A stretch of DNA of 64,000 bases from Actinoallomurus purpureus. GTDB taxonomy: Bacteria > Actinomycetota > Actinomycetes > Streptosporangiales > Streptosporangiaceae. A program made the translations under genes and the position numbers. Positions 9,390 to 18,227 of the stretch are shown piece after piece. The notes under the pieces are model-generated. The model had not been told where the DNA came from. It worked only from the letters and a program-made list of their open reading frames with translations, and searched no databases. The stretch is from NCBI RefSeq assembly GCF_024055795.1, contig NZ_JAMXMY010000002.1, forward strand, positions 124,001 to 188,000. The letters are read 5' to 3'. Within the stretch, counting starts at the first letter, position 1. The number at the start of each line of letters is the position of its first letter.

Positions 9390-10993
9390 GCCCCGCGAGC
9401 AAGAATGCCGCACACGACGAGGGCGAGGCCCTCGAGACGTCCGCAGCGACGGCGTCCGGTGAGCGGCAGGGCAGAGTGGCCTTCGTCGGCGTCGGCCCGG
9501 GCGATCCGGAACTCCTGACGCTACGAGCGGCCAGAATCCTCGGCACGGCCGACGCCATCGTCGTCCACGAGACGATGGCCCCGCTGTACGACGAGCACTT
9601 CAACCCCGCCGCCGAGGTGATCGGTCCGGCGGGCGCCAGCCTCGTGAACCTGGCCCGCTCGGGCAAGGTCGTCGCGCGCGTGCTGGGCGGTGACCCCGGC
9701 GTCGCCTGCACCCTGACCGAAGAGGCCAAGGTCTGCGTCAAGGCCAAGGTCCCGTTCGAGATCGTCCCGGGTGTCTCGTCGATCACCGGTGTCCCCGGCT
9801 ACGCCGGCATCCCGCTGATCGACGGCAAGCACCGCGAGGTCGTGATCGTCGACGCCCAGGAGGGCGGTGTCGACTGGAGCGCCCACGCCGGCGCGGCGAC
9901 CCTCGTGATCCTCGGCGCGGAGCACACCGTCGGCGAGGTCGCCAAGGGCCTCATGGTCGCCGGGCGCTCGGACACGACGCCGGTGGCGGTCACCTCGATG
10001 GGCACGACGACCGAGCAGTACACCATCGACTCCACCCTCGCCAAGGTCACCTCCGACACCAAGCACCTGGAGGCGCCCGCGCTGCTGGTCGTCGGCGACA
10101 TCGTCCGCTGGCGCGACAGGCTGTCGTGGTTCGAGTCCAAGCCGCTGTTCGGCTGGCGGGTGCTGGTGCCCCGGACCAAGGAGCAGGCGGCGTCGCTGTC
10201 GGACCAACTCCGCTCGTACGGCGCCGTGCCCGACGAGGTGCCGACCATCTCGGTGGAGCCGCCGCGCACGCCCCAGCAGATGGAGCGTGCCATCAAGGGC
10301 CTCGTGACCGGCCGCTACGAGTGGGTGGTCTTCACCTCCACCAACGCCGTGCGCGCCGTCCGCGAGCGGTTCGAGCAGTACGGCCTGGACGCCCGCGCCT
10401 TCGCCGGTCTCAAGGTGGCGGCCGTCGGTGAGCAGACCGCCGCCGCGCTCGTGGAGTTCGGCGTCAAGCCCGATCTCATGCCGAAGGACCAGCAGTCCTC
10501 CGAAGGCCTCTTGGAGGTCTGGCCGCCGTACGACAAGGACCTCGACCCGATCAACCGGGTGCTGCTGCCGCGCGCCGACATCGCCACCGAGACACTCGTC
10601 GCCGGCCTCACCGAGCTGGGCTGGGAGTGCGACGACGTGACGGCCTACCGCACCGTACGCGCGGCTCCGCCGCCCGCGCCCATCCGCGAGGCGATCAAGG
10701 GGGGTGGGTTCGACGCGGTGCTGTTCACCTCGTCCTCCACGGTCCGCAACCTGATCGGCATCGCCGGCAAGCCGCACAACGTCACCGTCATCGCCTGCAT
10801 CGGGCCGCAGACGGCGCACACCGCCGAGGAGTACGGCCTGCGCGTCGACGTCATGGCGGACGAACCCTCGGCGAGCGCCCTCGCCGAGGCGCTGGCGGAG
10901 TACGGTGCCAAGCGGCGGGCCGCGCAGGCCGAGGCCGGCGACCCGCTCCGCAAACCGAGTGAGATGCGCCGCGGCGCGCGCCGGCGCAAGTAA
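9386..10993 (+). CDS. hemD: Fused uroporphyrinogen-III methyltransferase-like / uroporphyrinogen-III synthase
   Basis: 535 residues. The N-terminal ~250 residues form a tetrapyrrole (SAM) methylase fold (FVGVGPGDPELLTLRA, PGVSSITGVPGYAGIPL); the C-terminal ~260 residues are HemD (GWRVLVPRTKEQA, VVFTSTNAVRAV, VLFTSSSTVRNL), which closes hydroxymethylbilane into uroporphyrinogen III. This fusion is common in actinomycetes. The TTG start overlaps the hemC stop and follows GGGGGAGAG; a GTG at 9476 is the alternative. The loop normally KGGDPFVFGRG in active SUMT enzymes reads LGGDPGVACT here, so methyltransferase activity may be weak or altered. A basic tail (RRGARRRK) ends the protein. Confidence 0.93.
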   Translation: MSPASKNAAHDEGEALETSAATASGERQGRVAFVGVGPGDPELLTLRAARILGTADAIVVHETMAPLYDEHFNPAAEVIGPAGASLVNLARSGKVVARVLGGDPGVACTLTEEAKVCVKAKVPFEIVPGVSSITGVPGYAGIPLIDGKHREVVIVDAQEGGVDWSAHAGAATLVILGAEHTVGEVAKGLMVAGRSDTTPVAVTSMGTTTEQYTIDSTLAKVTSDTKHLEAPALLVVGDIVRWRDRLSWFESKPLFGWRVLVPRTKEQAASLSDQLRSYGAVPDEVPTISVEPPRTPQQMERAIKGLVTGRYEWVVFTSTNAVRAVRERFEQYGLDARAFAGLKVAAVGEQTAAALVEFGVKPDLMPKDQQSSEGLLEVWPPYDKDLDPINRVLLPRADIATETLVAGLTELGWECDDVTAYRTVRAAPPPAPIREAIKGGGFDAVLFTSSSTVRNLIGIAGKPHNVTVIACIGPQTAHTAEEYGLRVDVMADEPSASALAEALAEYGAKRRAAQAEAGDPLRKPSEMRRGARRRK

Positions 10994-11013
10994 TCGCCTG
11001 AGAGAGGTTCACC

Positions 11014-12000
11014 GTGACCGCGCAGTTCCCCGTCGTACGCCCCCGGCGGCTTCGCCGCACCCCGGCCCTGCGGCGCCTGGTCGCCGAGACCCGTCTGCAC
11101 CCGAGCGACCTGGTGCTGCCGCTCTTCGTGAAGGAGGGCATCGCCGAGCCGCAGCCGATCGCGTCGATGCCGGGCGTCGTCCAGCACACCAGGGACTCCC
11201 TGCGCAAGGCGGCGTACGACGCGGCGGAGGCCGGCGTCGGCGGGCTGATCCTGTTCGGCATTCCCGCGGTCAAGGACGGCCGCGGCTCGGCCGCCGACGA
11301 CCCCGCCGGCATCGTGCAGAAGGCGCTGCGCGACCTGTCCGCCGAGGTCGGCGACTCCACGGTCGTCGTGGCCGACCTGTGCCTGGACGAATACACCGAC
11401 CATGGGCACTGCGGCATCCTCACGGCCTCCGGCGAGGTCGACAACGACGCCACCCTGGAGCGCTACGCCTCGATCGCCGTGGCCCAGGCCGCGGCGGGCG
11501 TCGACGTCGTCGCCCCGAGCGGCATGATGGACGGCCAGGTGGCCGCGATCCGTACCGCCCTCGACGAGGCCGACTACGGCCACGTCGCGATCATGGCCTA
11601 TGCCGTGAAGTACGCCTCGGCGTTCTACGGCCCGTTCCGCGACGCCGCCGAGTGCGCGCCGCAGTTCGGCGACCGGTCGGCCTACCAGCAGGACCCGCCC
11701 AACGCCGAGGATGCGATGCGGGAGGTGCTCCTCGACCTCGACGAGGGCGCCGACATGGTCATGGTGAAGCCGGCGCTGAGCTACCTCGACATCGTCCGCC
11801 GGACGCGCGACGCGGTGCACGTCCCCGTCGCCGCGTACCAGGTCAGCGGCGAGTACTCCATGGTCGAGGCGGCCGCCGCCCAGGGCTGGATCGACCGCGA
11901 CCGGATCATCATGGAGACGCTCACCTCGATCCGCCGCGCGGGCGCCGACATCGTCCTCACCTACTGGGCCACCGAGGTCGCGCGCTCCCTGCGAGCCTGA
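11014..12000 (+). CDS. hemB: Delta-aminolevulinic acid dehydratase (porphobilinogen synthase)
   Basis: 328 residues. Condenses two 5-aminolevulinates into porphobilinogen. Schiff-base lysines are Lys199 (MAYAVKYAS) and Lys252 (MVKPALSYLD). The metal-site segment reads DLCLDEYTDHGHCG: the first and last cysteines of the zinc-type site are kept but the middle one is Asp, so metal preference is not certain from sequence. GTG 11014 follows GAGAGAGG. Only 20 nt separate it from hemD, so it belongs to the same operon; a repeat-rich 3' region and a strong hairpin follow. Confidence 0.97.
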   Translation: MTAQFPVVRPRRLRRTPALRRLVAETRLHPSDLVLPLFVKEGIAEPQPIASMPGVVQHTRDSLRKAAYDAAEAGVGGLILFGIPAVKDGRGSAADDPAGIVQKALRDLSAEVGDSTVVVADLCLDEYTDHGHCGILTASGEVDNDATLERYASIAVAQAAAGVDVVAPSGMMDGQVAAIRTALDEADYGHVAIMAYAVKYASAFYGPFRDAAECAPQFGDRSAYQQDPPNAEDAMREVLLDLDEGADMVMVKPALSYLDIVRRTRDAVHVPVAAYQVSGEYSMVEAAAAQGWIDRDRIIMETLTSIRRAGADIVLTYWATEVARSLRA

Positions 12001-12030
12001 TGAGCGTCCGGTTCTCCCACCAGTTCATGG

Positions 12031-12189
12031 TCGCTCACTCTCCTCACTCGCTCCGTGGCCGGGCTCCTTCCTCACCCGGCCACTCCGGCCGCTGCGTCGG
12101 GCTCCCTCGCGCCCATGCGTCGCTCACCCTCCTCACTCGCTCCGTGACCGGGCTCGTTCCTCACCCGGCCACTCCGGCCGCTGCGTCGG
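12031..12189 (+). repeat. Two direct copies of a ~70-bp intergenic repeat (89-bp period)
   Basis: 12031-12100 and 12120-12189 are nearly identical (about five differences). Each copy contains an arm GTGGCCGGG (GTGACCGGG in the second) and its complement CCCGGCCAC 11 nt later, so each can fold as a hairpin. The array sits directly after hemB and before the main terminator hairpin. No reading frame in it looks coding. Confidence 0.8.
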
Positions 12190-12203
12190 ATTCGCTCCGT
12201 GCA

Positions 12204-12236
12204 GCCGTGACCCCGCCCGGTGGGGCGGGTCACGGC
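12204..12236 (+). terminator. Strong hairpin ending the rex-hem operon
   Basis: GCCGTGACCC at 12204-12213 pairs with GGGTCACGGC at 12227-12236, extended inward by GCCC/GGGC after a one-base bulge. It is ~200 nt after the hemB stop and 80 nt before the next start; no long U-tract. Confidence 0.65.
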
Positions 12237-12315
12237 TTCGCCGCTTTTCGGGGGTTCCCGTAACCGGCCAAGGAGCGGCGCGCCATCATCGGAAGAGGAG
12301 CGGAGGGGGAGCAGG

Positions 12316-12984
12316 ATGCTGGATGTAACAGCGAAGCGAACGAACAGGTCGGCCGGCCGCCGCAAGACGGGCGAGTCGGTCAGACGCGAGCGCATGGCGG
12401 CCGCCGTACAGGAGTACGCCGCCCTGGGATGGCCCTGTTATCCGGGCGAGCATCCGGCGACCGACGGCACGCGGGCGTGTTCCTGCGACCGGATCGGCTG
12501 CCCGTCGCCCGCGGCGCATCCCCGGTCACAGGTGTGGCAGCGGCAGGCCACGGTCGACGCCGACACCCTGGCGCGCTGGTGGGTGAGGGATCCGGAGGCC
12601 AACATCGTCCTGCCGACCGGCAGGGTCTTCGACGTCTTCGACGTGCCGACCGAGCCGGGCCGCGTGGCGCTCGAGATGATGGAGCGGGAGGGCGTTCCGG
12701 TGGGCCCGGTCGCCGCCCACGGCGACGAGCGGTACCTCTTCTTCGTCGCCACCCGCGGCGCGCCCGTCGACGAGGACGAGTGGTGGTCCTGCCACCTCGA
12801 CACCGTCCCGGAGAGCATCGCCGACAGCCCCGGCATGCGCTGGCACTGCCGGGACAGCTACATCCTCGCGCCGCCGTCGGTGCTGCCGTTCGACCGTACG
12901 GTGACCTGGGTGAGGGAGCCGCACGGCGCGCCGCTGCCCGACCCGATGCGGCTACTGGAGATCCTGGCCGACGCCTGCGACTGA
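12316..12984 (+). CDS. Bifunctional primase/polymerase (prim-pol) N-terminal domain protein, probably non-catalytic
   Basis: 222 residues. The order [57 protein letters not shown] and the final [16 protein letters not shown] follows the prim-pol fold of plasmid and phage primases. The catalytic DxD motif is replaced by FDVFDVP and the motif-II histidine region reads [10 protein letters not shown], so polymerase activity is doubtful. A Cys/His cluster (Cys55, Cys57, Cys62, His68) could bind a metal. ATG 12316 follows GGAGGGGGA. It sits between hemB and hemL, 19 nt before hemL; the role is unknown. Confidence 0.75.
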   Translation: MLDVTAKRTNRSAGRRKTGESVRRERMAAAVQEYAALGWPCYPGEHPATDGTRACSCDRIGCPSPAAHPRSQVWQRQATVDADTLARWWVRDPEANIVLPTGRVFDVFDVPTEPGRVALEMMEREGVPVGPVAAHGDERYLFFVATRGAPVDEDEWWSCHLDTVPESIADSPGMRWHCRDSYILAPPSVLPFDRTVTWVREPHGAPLPDPMRLLEILADACD

Positions 12985-13003
12985 CGTCTGGGAGACTCGT
13001 GGG

Positions 13004-14296
13004 GTGACTTCCACGAATCGTTCCGAAGAACTGTTCGACCGGGCCGGTGCGGTCATACCGGGCGGAGTGAACTCCCCGGTGCGCGCCTTCGGGGCCGTGG
13101 GCGGCACCCCGCGGTTCATGGCCTCGGCTCGTGGTCCCTACCTCGTCGACGCCGACGGCAACGAGTACGTCGACCTGATCTGCTCGTGGGGTCCGATGAT
13201 CCTCGGGCACGGGCACCCGGAGGTCGTCGAGGCCGTGCACCGGGCCACCGAGTACGGCACCTCGTTCGGCGCGCCGACCGAGGGCGAGGTCCTGCTGGCC
13301 GAGGAGATGGTCGCCCGCACACCGATCGACAAGGTCCGCCTGGTCAGCTCGGGCACCGAGGCGACGATGTCGGCGATCCGCCTGGCGCGCGGCTTCACCG
13401 AGCGCTCGAAGATCGTGAAGTTCGCCGGCTGCTACCACGGCCACTCCGACGCGCTGCTGGCCGCGGCCGGGTCGGGCGTCGCGACGTTCGGCCTGCCCGA
13501 CTCGCCTGGTGTCACCGGCGCGGCCACCGCCGACACGATCGTGATCCGCTACAACGACATCGCCGCCGTCGAGGAGACGTTCGGCGAGCACGGCCACGAG
13601 ATCGCGTGTGTCATCACCGAGGCGTGCCCGGCGAACATGGGCATCGTCCCGCCGACCGAGGGCTTCAACGCCGCCCTCAAGCAGATCTGCGAGCGGTACG
13701 GCGCCCTGTTGATCGTCGACGAGGTGCTGACCGGTTTCCGCGTCTCCTCCTCCGGCTGGTACGGCCTGGAGGGCGTCGCCGGCGACCTGTACACCTTCGG
13801 CAAGGTGATGGGCGGCGGCCTGCCCGCGGCGGCGTTCGGCGGTCGCGCCGAGATCATGGACCGCCTCGCCCCCGCCGGCCCCGTCTACCAGGCGGGCACC
13901 CTGTCCGGAAACCCCCTGGCCACCGCCGCCGGCCTGGCCACACTGCGCGCAGCCACCGACGAGGTGTACGCGCGGATCGATCACGCCGCCACCGTGGTCG
14001 CCCAGGCGGCCACGGACGCCCTGACCAAGGAGGGCGTCCCGCACCGGCTGCAGACGGCGGGCAACCTCTTCTCGATCTTCTTCGCCGAGGGGGCGGTGCT
14101 GGACTTCGAGCAGGCGCAGCGGCAGAGCACCCGGCGCTACGCCGCGTTCTTCCACACCGCGCTCGACCACGGCGTCTACCTGCCGCCGTCGGCGTACGAG
14201 GCGTGGTTCCTGAGCGCCGCCCACGACGCCACCGCTTTGGAGCGCATCGCCGACGCGTTGCCGCACGCCGCCCGCGCCGCCGCCGAGGCCGCCTGA
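13004..14296 (+). CDS. hemL: Glutamate-1-semialdehyde 2,1-aminomutase
   Basis: 430 residues. PLP enzyme that turns glutamate-1-semialdehyde into 5-aminolevulinate, completing the C5 route with HemA. Landmarks are [11 protein letters not shown] near the N-terminus, [29 protein letters not shown], the PLP aspartate in [10 protein letters not shown] and the PLP lysine Lys267 in [14 protein letters not shown] 13004 follows GGGAG. It may be co-transcribed with the prim-pol-like gene 19 nt upstream. Confidence 0.97.
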   Translation: MTSTNRSEELFDRAGAVIPGGVNSPVRAFGAVGGTPRFMASARGPYLVDADGNEYVDLICSWGPMILGHGHPEVVEAVHRATEYGTSFGAPTEGEVLLAEEMVARTPIDKVRLVSSGTEATMSAIRLARGFTERSKIVKFAGCYHGHSDALLAAAGSGVATFGLPDSPGVTGAATADTIVIRYNDIAAVEETFGEHGHEIACVITEACPANMGIVPPTEGFNAALKQICERYGALLIVDEVLTGFRVSSSGWYGLEGVAGDLYTFGKVMGGGLPAAAFGGRAEIMDRLAPAGPVYQAGTLSGNPLATAAGLATLRAATDEVYARIDHAATVVAQAATDALTKEGVPHRLQTAGNLFSIFFAEGAVLDFEQAQRQSTRRYAAFFHTALDHGVYLPPSAYEAWFLSAAHDATALERIADALPHAARAAAEAA

Positions 14297-14305
14297 CCCG
14301 CGAGG

Positions 14306-14478
14306 TCACAACAGCCCGAGGTGCGGCAGCGGTTTCTCGACAGCGGCGATGAGGTGCTCAGTGTCGGCGAGCGCCTCCTTCGCCACGTAGGGGTTGCCGC
14401 GTCCTCGGGCATGGCGGGGTGTTCGAGTCTGCCCGGATCGGTGGGCGCGATAGCGGTGGCGGTCGAGTGAATGTGCAT
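14306..14478 (-). pseudogene. Possible frameshifted remnant of a small minus-strand gene
   Basis: On the minus strand one frame ends NPYVAKEALADTEHLIAAVE...PLPHLGLL and stops at 14306, and a second frame just upstream reads MHIHSTATAIAPTDPGRLEH..., consistent with one frameshift near 14400. Neither piece matches a family I recognise. The rest of 14480-14850 is comparatively AT-rich and probably carries the promoter of the secreted-protein gene; I see no other gene there. Confidence 0.25.
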
Positions 14479-14850
14479 CGCCGCGGAGCCTTGTCTCCAG
14501 CGGTGCCCCGGCTCCTCACTGCTGATGCCGGTCGGCGCCAGGCTTCATTCATGCGCGCGTTTCCCGGATGTTTCGTCCCGTTTTCCTGATGTTCAATCTC
14601 GGTCGAGTCGCTCTGCGCAACCGGTAATCGCGGAAAGTGGCGACCTGTGTTGGTCGGGGTCGTGACCTGCGGCGATGCGGGGATGTTCCGGATTAGTTGT
14701 TGAAGCGTGCTGTGTCCAAAAAAATGGTTCGATCGTCCCCCTTGTCGGGTGCGGATCCGTCGTGCCATGATCGCCGCACGCGCCCTCCCGCGAGCGAAAA
14801 GACGGTTGAGGGGCATGCCATCCGCATGGTGGCATCGAGGAAGGATCACG

Positions 14851-15300
14851 GTGAAGCGCAAGAATCTCATTTCTTCGATCGTCATGGCCGGAGCGATCCT
14901 GGCTACGAGCGTTGCCCTGGCCCCCGCCGCGAGCGCTGACCCGACCGCATCGATCTGTGGATCGGGTTACCACACGGTCTATGGCCCTAAGTGGGTGTAC
15001 TCCTACTACAACGTGTACGCCGGTGATGTGTACATCGCCTACAACTCATCGAACGGCTACAACTGCGCTTACCTCAACCTGGGTTCTTCGACCACAAAGG
15101 GTTCGCTGGGATGGCAACATTCCATCCAGATCAAGAGCGCGAACGGCCGCTCCAGCAGCCCCGACGGCGGCTACTTTAATTCTTATGCCGGCCCGGTATA
15201 CGTCTATTCTCCGAGCGACTGCGTCGCGGCGGTCGGATATATTACCGACCCCAAGGCAAACGACAAGCGGTACGACACCCTGTGGCAAGCCTGCTCGTGA
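14851..15300 (+). CDS. Small secreted protein, spore-associated protein A (SapA)-like
   Basis: 149 residues. Sec signal peptide (KRKN start, hydrophobic core, cleavage after PAASA) and a mature Tyr/Ser/Gly-rich domain starting near CGSGYHTVYG with YNSSNGYNC, resembling the Streptomyces spore-associated protein SapA (CGSGY...VYLTY-S...GKNC). The three mature cysteines (one in CGSGY, one in GYNCAY and one in PSDCVAA) leave one unpaired, apart from the C-terminal CS. GTG 14851 follows GAGGAAGGA. A spore-surface role is inferred from the resemblance only. Followed by a strong terminator. Confidence 0.6.
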   Translation: MKRKNLISSIVMAGAILATSVALAPAASADPTASICGSGYHTVYGPKWVYSYYNVYAGDVYIAYNSSNGYNCAYLNLGSSTTKGSLGWQHSIQIKSANGRSSSPDGGYFNSYAGPVYVYSPSDCVAAVGYITDPKANDKRYDTLWQACS

Positions 15301-15390
15301 CCGGGCCGACCGCCTCGCTCCGACTCAAAGATCGACCCACTGGTGACCCTCCACTCGGTCCGTACCAGGACTAGAGGAACAGACGCCGTC

Positions 15391-15418
15391 TGATGCCCGC
15401 TCTCCAGAGCGGGCATCA
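15391..15418 (+). terminator. Terminator hairpin after the SapA-like gene
   Basis: Perfect 13-bp inverted repeat TGATGCCCGCTCT / AGAGCGGGCATCA with two bases between the arms, followed by GTATTTG. It is about 90 nt after the stop. Confidence 0.8.
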
Positions 15419-15442
15419 GTATTTGACGGAGGAGGTAGAACG

Positions 15443-15492
15443 TGATCGTCGAGGTTGTTCGGGCCTGTGGGCGCGAACGACCTCGACGATCA
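15443..15492. repeat. 50-bp inverted-repeat element, copy 1
   Basis: Begins TGATCGTCGAG and ends CTCGACGATCA, exactly 50 bp, with a 28-bp centre beginning GTTGTTCG. A second 50-bp copy lies at 29365-29414 with identical 11-bp ends and a centre beginning GGTGTTCG; the rest of the centres differs. In this copy the centre continues the stem (one G-T mismatch), giving about 21-bp arms. It lies between two convergent genes and could also serve as terminator of the exporter gene. Confidence 0.75.
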
Positions 15493-15511
15493 CGGACCAG
15501 GGCGGCCGCTG

Positions 15512-17113
15512 CTACCGGGCGCCGCGGGTCTGGGGAACTGCGGGTACGGGCTCCTGCCACGGTCGATCGGTCGGCTCGAGCTCAGGCGTCTGTTCGGCGG
15601 GGGCGGTGTCCTTGGCGGGGGCCGTGACCGGGACGTTGCGGAGAACGGCGAAGGCGATCAGGGCCGCGGGCACCAGGACCATCGCGCCGGCCAGGCCGGT
15701 GATGTTCAGTCCGTGGGTGAAGGCGGTCCGGGCGGTCTCCAGGAGAGCCTGGCCGGCCTGGCCGGGGACGTGGGCGGCGCTGCCGAGGGTGTCGCGGGCG
15801 GCACGCAGGGTCTCGGCGGGGATGCCGGCCACCTGGACGTCGGCCATCTGGTGGTGGTAGACGGCGGTGCCGATCGAGCCGAGGATCGCGAAGCCGAGCG
15901 CCCCGCCCAGCTCGCTTCCGGTCTCGGCGACCGCGGAGGCGGCGCCCGCCTGCTCGGCGGGGGCGGCGGTCAGGATCAGATCGGCGGTGAGCGAGGTGGC
16001 CACCAGCATGCCCGCCGCGAGCAGCCCGGCCCCCGTCAGGATGACGGCCAGTGACTGGTGGACGTCGACCTGAGTGGTCACGACCAGGCCGCAGGCAGAC
16101 ACCAGCAGCCCGGTGGCGATGACGAAGGCGGGGCGGACCTTCTTGGCGGCGATCCCGGCGACCGTCATCGCGACCATGATGAACGGCATGACCGCCAGCG
16201 ACCACAGCGAGGCCTTGAAGGGGCTCATACCGTGGACGACCTGCAGGTACTGCATCGTGTAGAAGCTGAAGCCGAGCATCGCGAAGTTGGTCACCGTGTT
16301 GACGCCGACCGACGCGCTGTAGGTCCGGTGCCGGAACAGGCTCAGGTCGATCAGCGGGTGGGCGATCGTCCGCTGGCGGTGCCAGAAGACGACCCCGACG
16401 GCGAGACCGACGACGATCGAGATCACCGGGAGGAGCGCGTAGCCGTCAATGGCGAGCTCCTTGATGCCGTAGACGATCGGCAGTACGGCGCCCAGCGACA
16501 GCAGCGAGCCGAGCACGTCGAACCGGCCGGCGGCGGGGTTGCGGAACTCCGGCAGCAGCACCGGCCCGAGCGCGAGCAGCAGCACCATCGCGGGCACGTT
16601 GATCAGGAACGCCGATCCCCACCAGAAGTGGTTCATCAGCGCGCCACCGACGATCGGCCCGACCGTGACGCCACCGGTCATGGCGCCGGTCCACACGGCG
16701 ATCGCGGTCTTGCGCTGCCTCTCGTCGTGGAACATGTTCCGGATCAGCGCCAGCGTGGAGGGCATCAACGTCGCGCCCGCCAGCCCCAGCACCGCGCGAG
16801 TGCCGATGAGCATTCCGGCGCCGGTGGAGTAGGCGGCGGCGACCGACGCGGCGCTGAAGGCCACAGCGCCGATGAGCAGCAGCCGGCGGCGGCCGATCCG
16901 GTCGCCCAGCGCACCCATCGTGATCAGCATGCCGGCCAGCACGAAGCCGTACATGTCCATGATCCACAACAGCTGGGTGCCGGATGGCTTGAGGTCGGCG
17001 CTGATGAACGGCATCCCGAACAGCAGCACACTCACGTCCATCGAGACGATCAGGCATGGCAGCACCAGTACCGCCAGCCCGATCCACACTTTCTTGCCCG
17101 CCCTGACGTTCAC
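15512..17113 (-). CDS. MFS drug exporter, DHA2 (EmrB/QacA) type
   Basis: 533 residues with about 14 predicted membrane helices; a proton-driven multidrug exporter of the 14-helix DHA2 family. Family markers are the N-terminal SMDVSVLLFGMPFI, LWIMDMYGFVLAGMLITMGALGDRIGRRR (motif A) and RAVLGLAGATLMPSTLALI (motif C). GTG 17113 is chosen because AAAAGGA lies 8 nt upstream and the protein then starts right before the first helix. The cytoplasmic tail is Pro-rich. No regulator is adjacent; the substrate is unknown. Confidence 0.9.
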   Translation of the reverse strand: MNVRAGKKVWIGLAVLVLPCLIVSMDVSVLLFGMPFISADLKPSGTQLLWIMDMYGFVLAGMLITMGALGDRIGRRRLLLIGAVAFSAASVAAAYSTGAGMLIGTRAVLGLAGATLMPSTLALIRNMFHDERQRKTAIAVWTGAMTGGVTVGPIVGGALMNHFWWGSAFLINVPAMVLLLALGPVLLPEFRNPAAGRFDVLGSLLSLGAVLPIVYGIKELAIDGYALLPVISIVVGLAVGVVFWHRQRTIAHPLIDLSLFRHRTYSASVGVNTVTNFAMLGFSFYTMQYLQVVHGMSPFKASLWSLAVMPFIMVAMTVAGIAAKKVRPAFVIATGLLVSACGLVVTTQVDVHQSLAVILTGAGLLAAGMLVATSLTADLILTAAPAEQAGAASAVAETGSELGGALGFAILGSIGTAVYHHQMADVQVAGIPAETLRAARDTLGSAAHVPGQAGQALLETARTAFTHGLNITGLAGAMVLVPAALIAFAVLRNVPVTAPAKDTAPAEQTPELEPTDRPWQEPVPAVPQTRGAR

Positions 17114-17309
17114 GGCCTGTGTCCTTTTCCTCGGAGGGATCGATGAGGTATGGACACACCCTCGCCGGGTCCGCTGACCGCCCTCGCACCATCGGCTGAC
17201 CGTCAACGTGCGCGCGGTCAGGCCGTCACAGGGTGCCCGTGATCAGCGGGGATGGTTCTTGCTGTCGAACGTCCGGCACGCGTAGATCAAGCGATGCGAC
17301 GGGATCCGA

Positions 17310-18227
17310 TCACGGGGCGAGGCCTTCGAGGATCTCCTCGGCGCGGGCGGTGGCGGAATCGGGTTCGGCGTCCGGGGAGCCGATCAGGGGGTCGTAGTTG
17401 AGGTCGTAGAAAAGTTCGGTGACGCCCTGCTCGGAGAGCCAGGCCGCGTCCTCGCGGATCTGGTCATGCGACCCGGACAGGCGCAGGCGCGCGCCGGACT
17501 CGTCGCGGGCCTCCTCGCCCGCCCGTACGACGCCGCGGACGACGACGCGGACACCGCCGGGGTCCTTGCCCGCCTCCTCGGCGGCGCGCCGGACGATCGC
17601 GATCTGCTCGTGGATGCGGGACAGGTCGGTGACGCTGCGGCTGAGCCAGCCGTCCGCGATCCGGCCCGCGCGCTTCAGTGCGGCCTCGGCGACTCCGCCG
17701 AGCAGCACCGGCGGGTGCGGCTTCTGCACGGGCTTGAACGCCTGCCGGCTCGGCGGGATCGTGTAGAACTCCCCGTCGAACGAGCTGACCTCGTCCTCCC
17801 ACAGGGTGCGCAGCGCGGCGACGAACTCCTCGGCCCGCCTGCCGCGCCGCTCCGGTGACACTCCACTGGCGACGAACTCCTCCTGCTGCCAGCCGGCGCC
17901 CAGCCCGAGGTCGAGCCGCCCGCCGGACAGCACGTCCAGGGAGGAGGTCTCCTTGGCGAGGTACACGGGCGTGACGAACGGGAAGTTGATCAGAGAGACG
18001 CCGAGGCGGATGCGGGAGGTGCGGGCGGCGGCGTAGGCGAGCGTGATCAGCGGATCGAGGACGCTGCGGTAGACCGGGTCCAGCGCCTCCTTGTCGGCGG
18101 GCGTGAGCAGGCGATGGAACGTCCACAGCGACGCGTAGCCGAGGTCCTCCGCGCGCTCGGCGAAGTGACCGAGGTTCCGCGGGCTGGCCCATGCCCCCGA
18201 CATCGGGGCGCCGAATCCAATCCTCAT
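17310..18227 (-). CDS. Luciferase-like (LLM class) F420-dependent oxidoreductase
   Basis: 305 residues. A TIM-barrel flavin/F420 oxidoreductase: MRIGFGAPMSG start, RIRLGVSLINFPF, SSLDVLSGGRLDLGLGAGWQQEEF and PPVLLGGVAEAALKRAGRIADGW are the standard landmarks. The substrate is not predictable. Last gene of a three-gene minus-strand operon: its ATG overlaps the stop of the DapA-like gene by four bases. Confidence 0.88.
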   Translation of the reverse strand: MRIGFGAPMSGAWASPRNLGHFAERAEDLGYASLWTFHRLLTPADKEALDPVYRSVLDPLITLAYAAARTSRIRLGVSLINFPFVTPVYLAKETSSLDVLSGGRLDLGLGAGWQQEEFVASGVSPERRGRRAEEFVAALRTLWEDEVSSFDGEFYTIPPSRQAFKPVQKPHPPVLLGGVAEAALKRAGRIADGWLSRSVTDLSRIHEQIAIVRRAAEEAGKDPGGVRVVVRGVVRAGEEARDESGARLRLSGSHDQIREDAAWLSEQGVTELFYDLNYDPLIGSPDAEPDSATARAEEILEGLAP

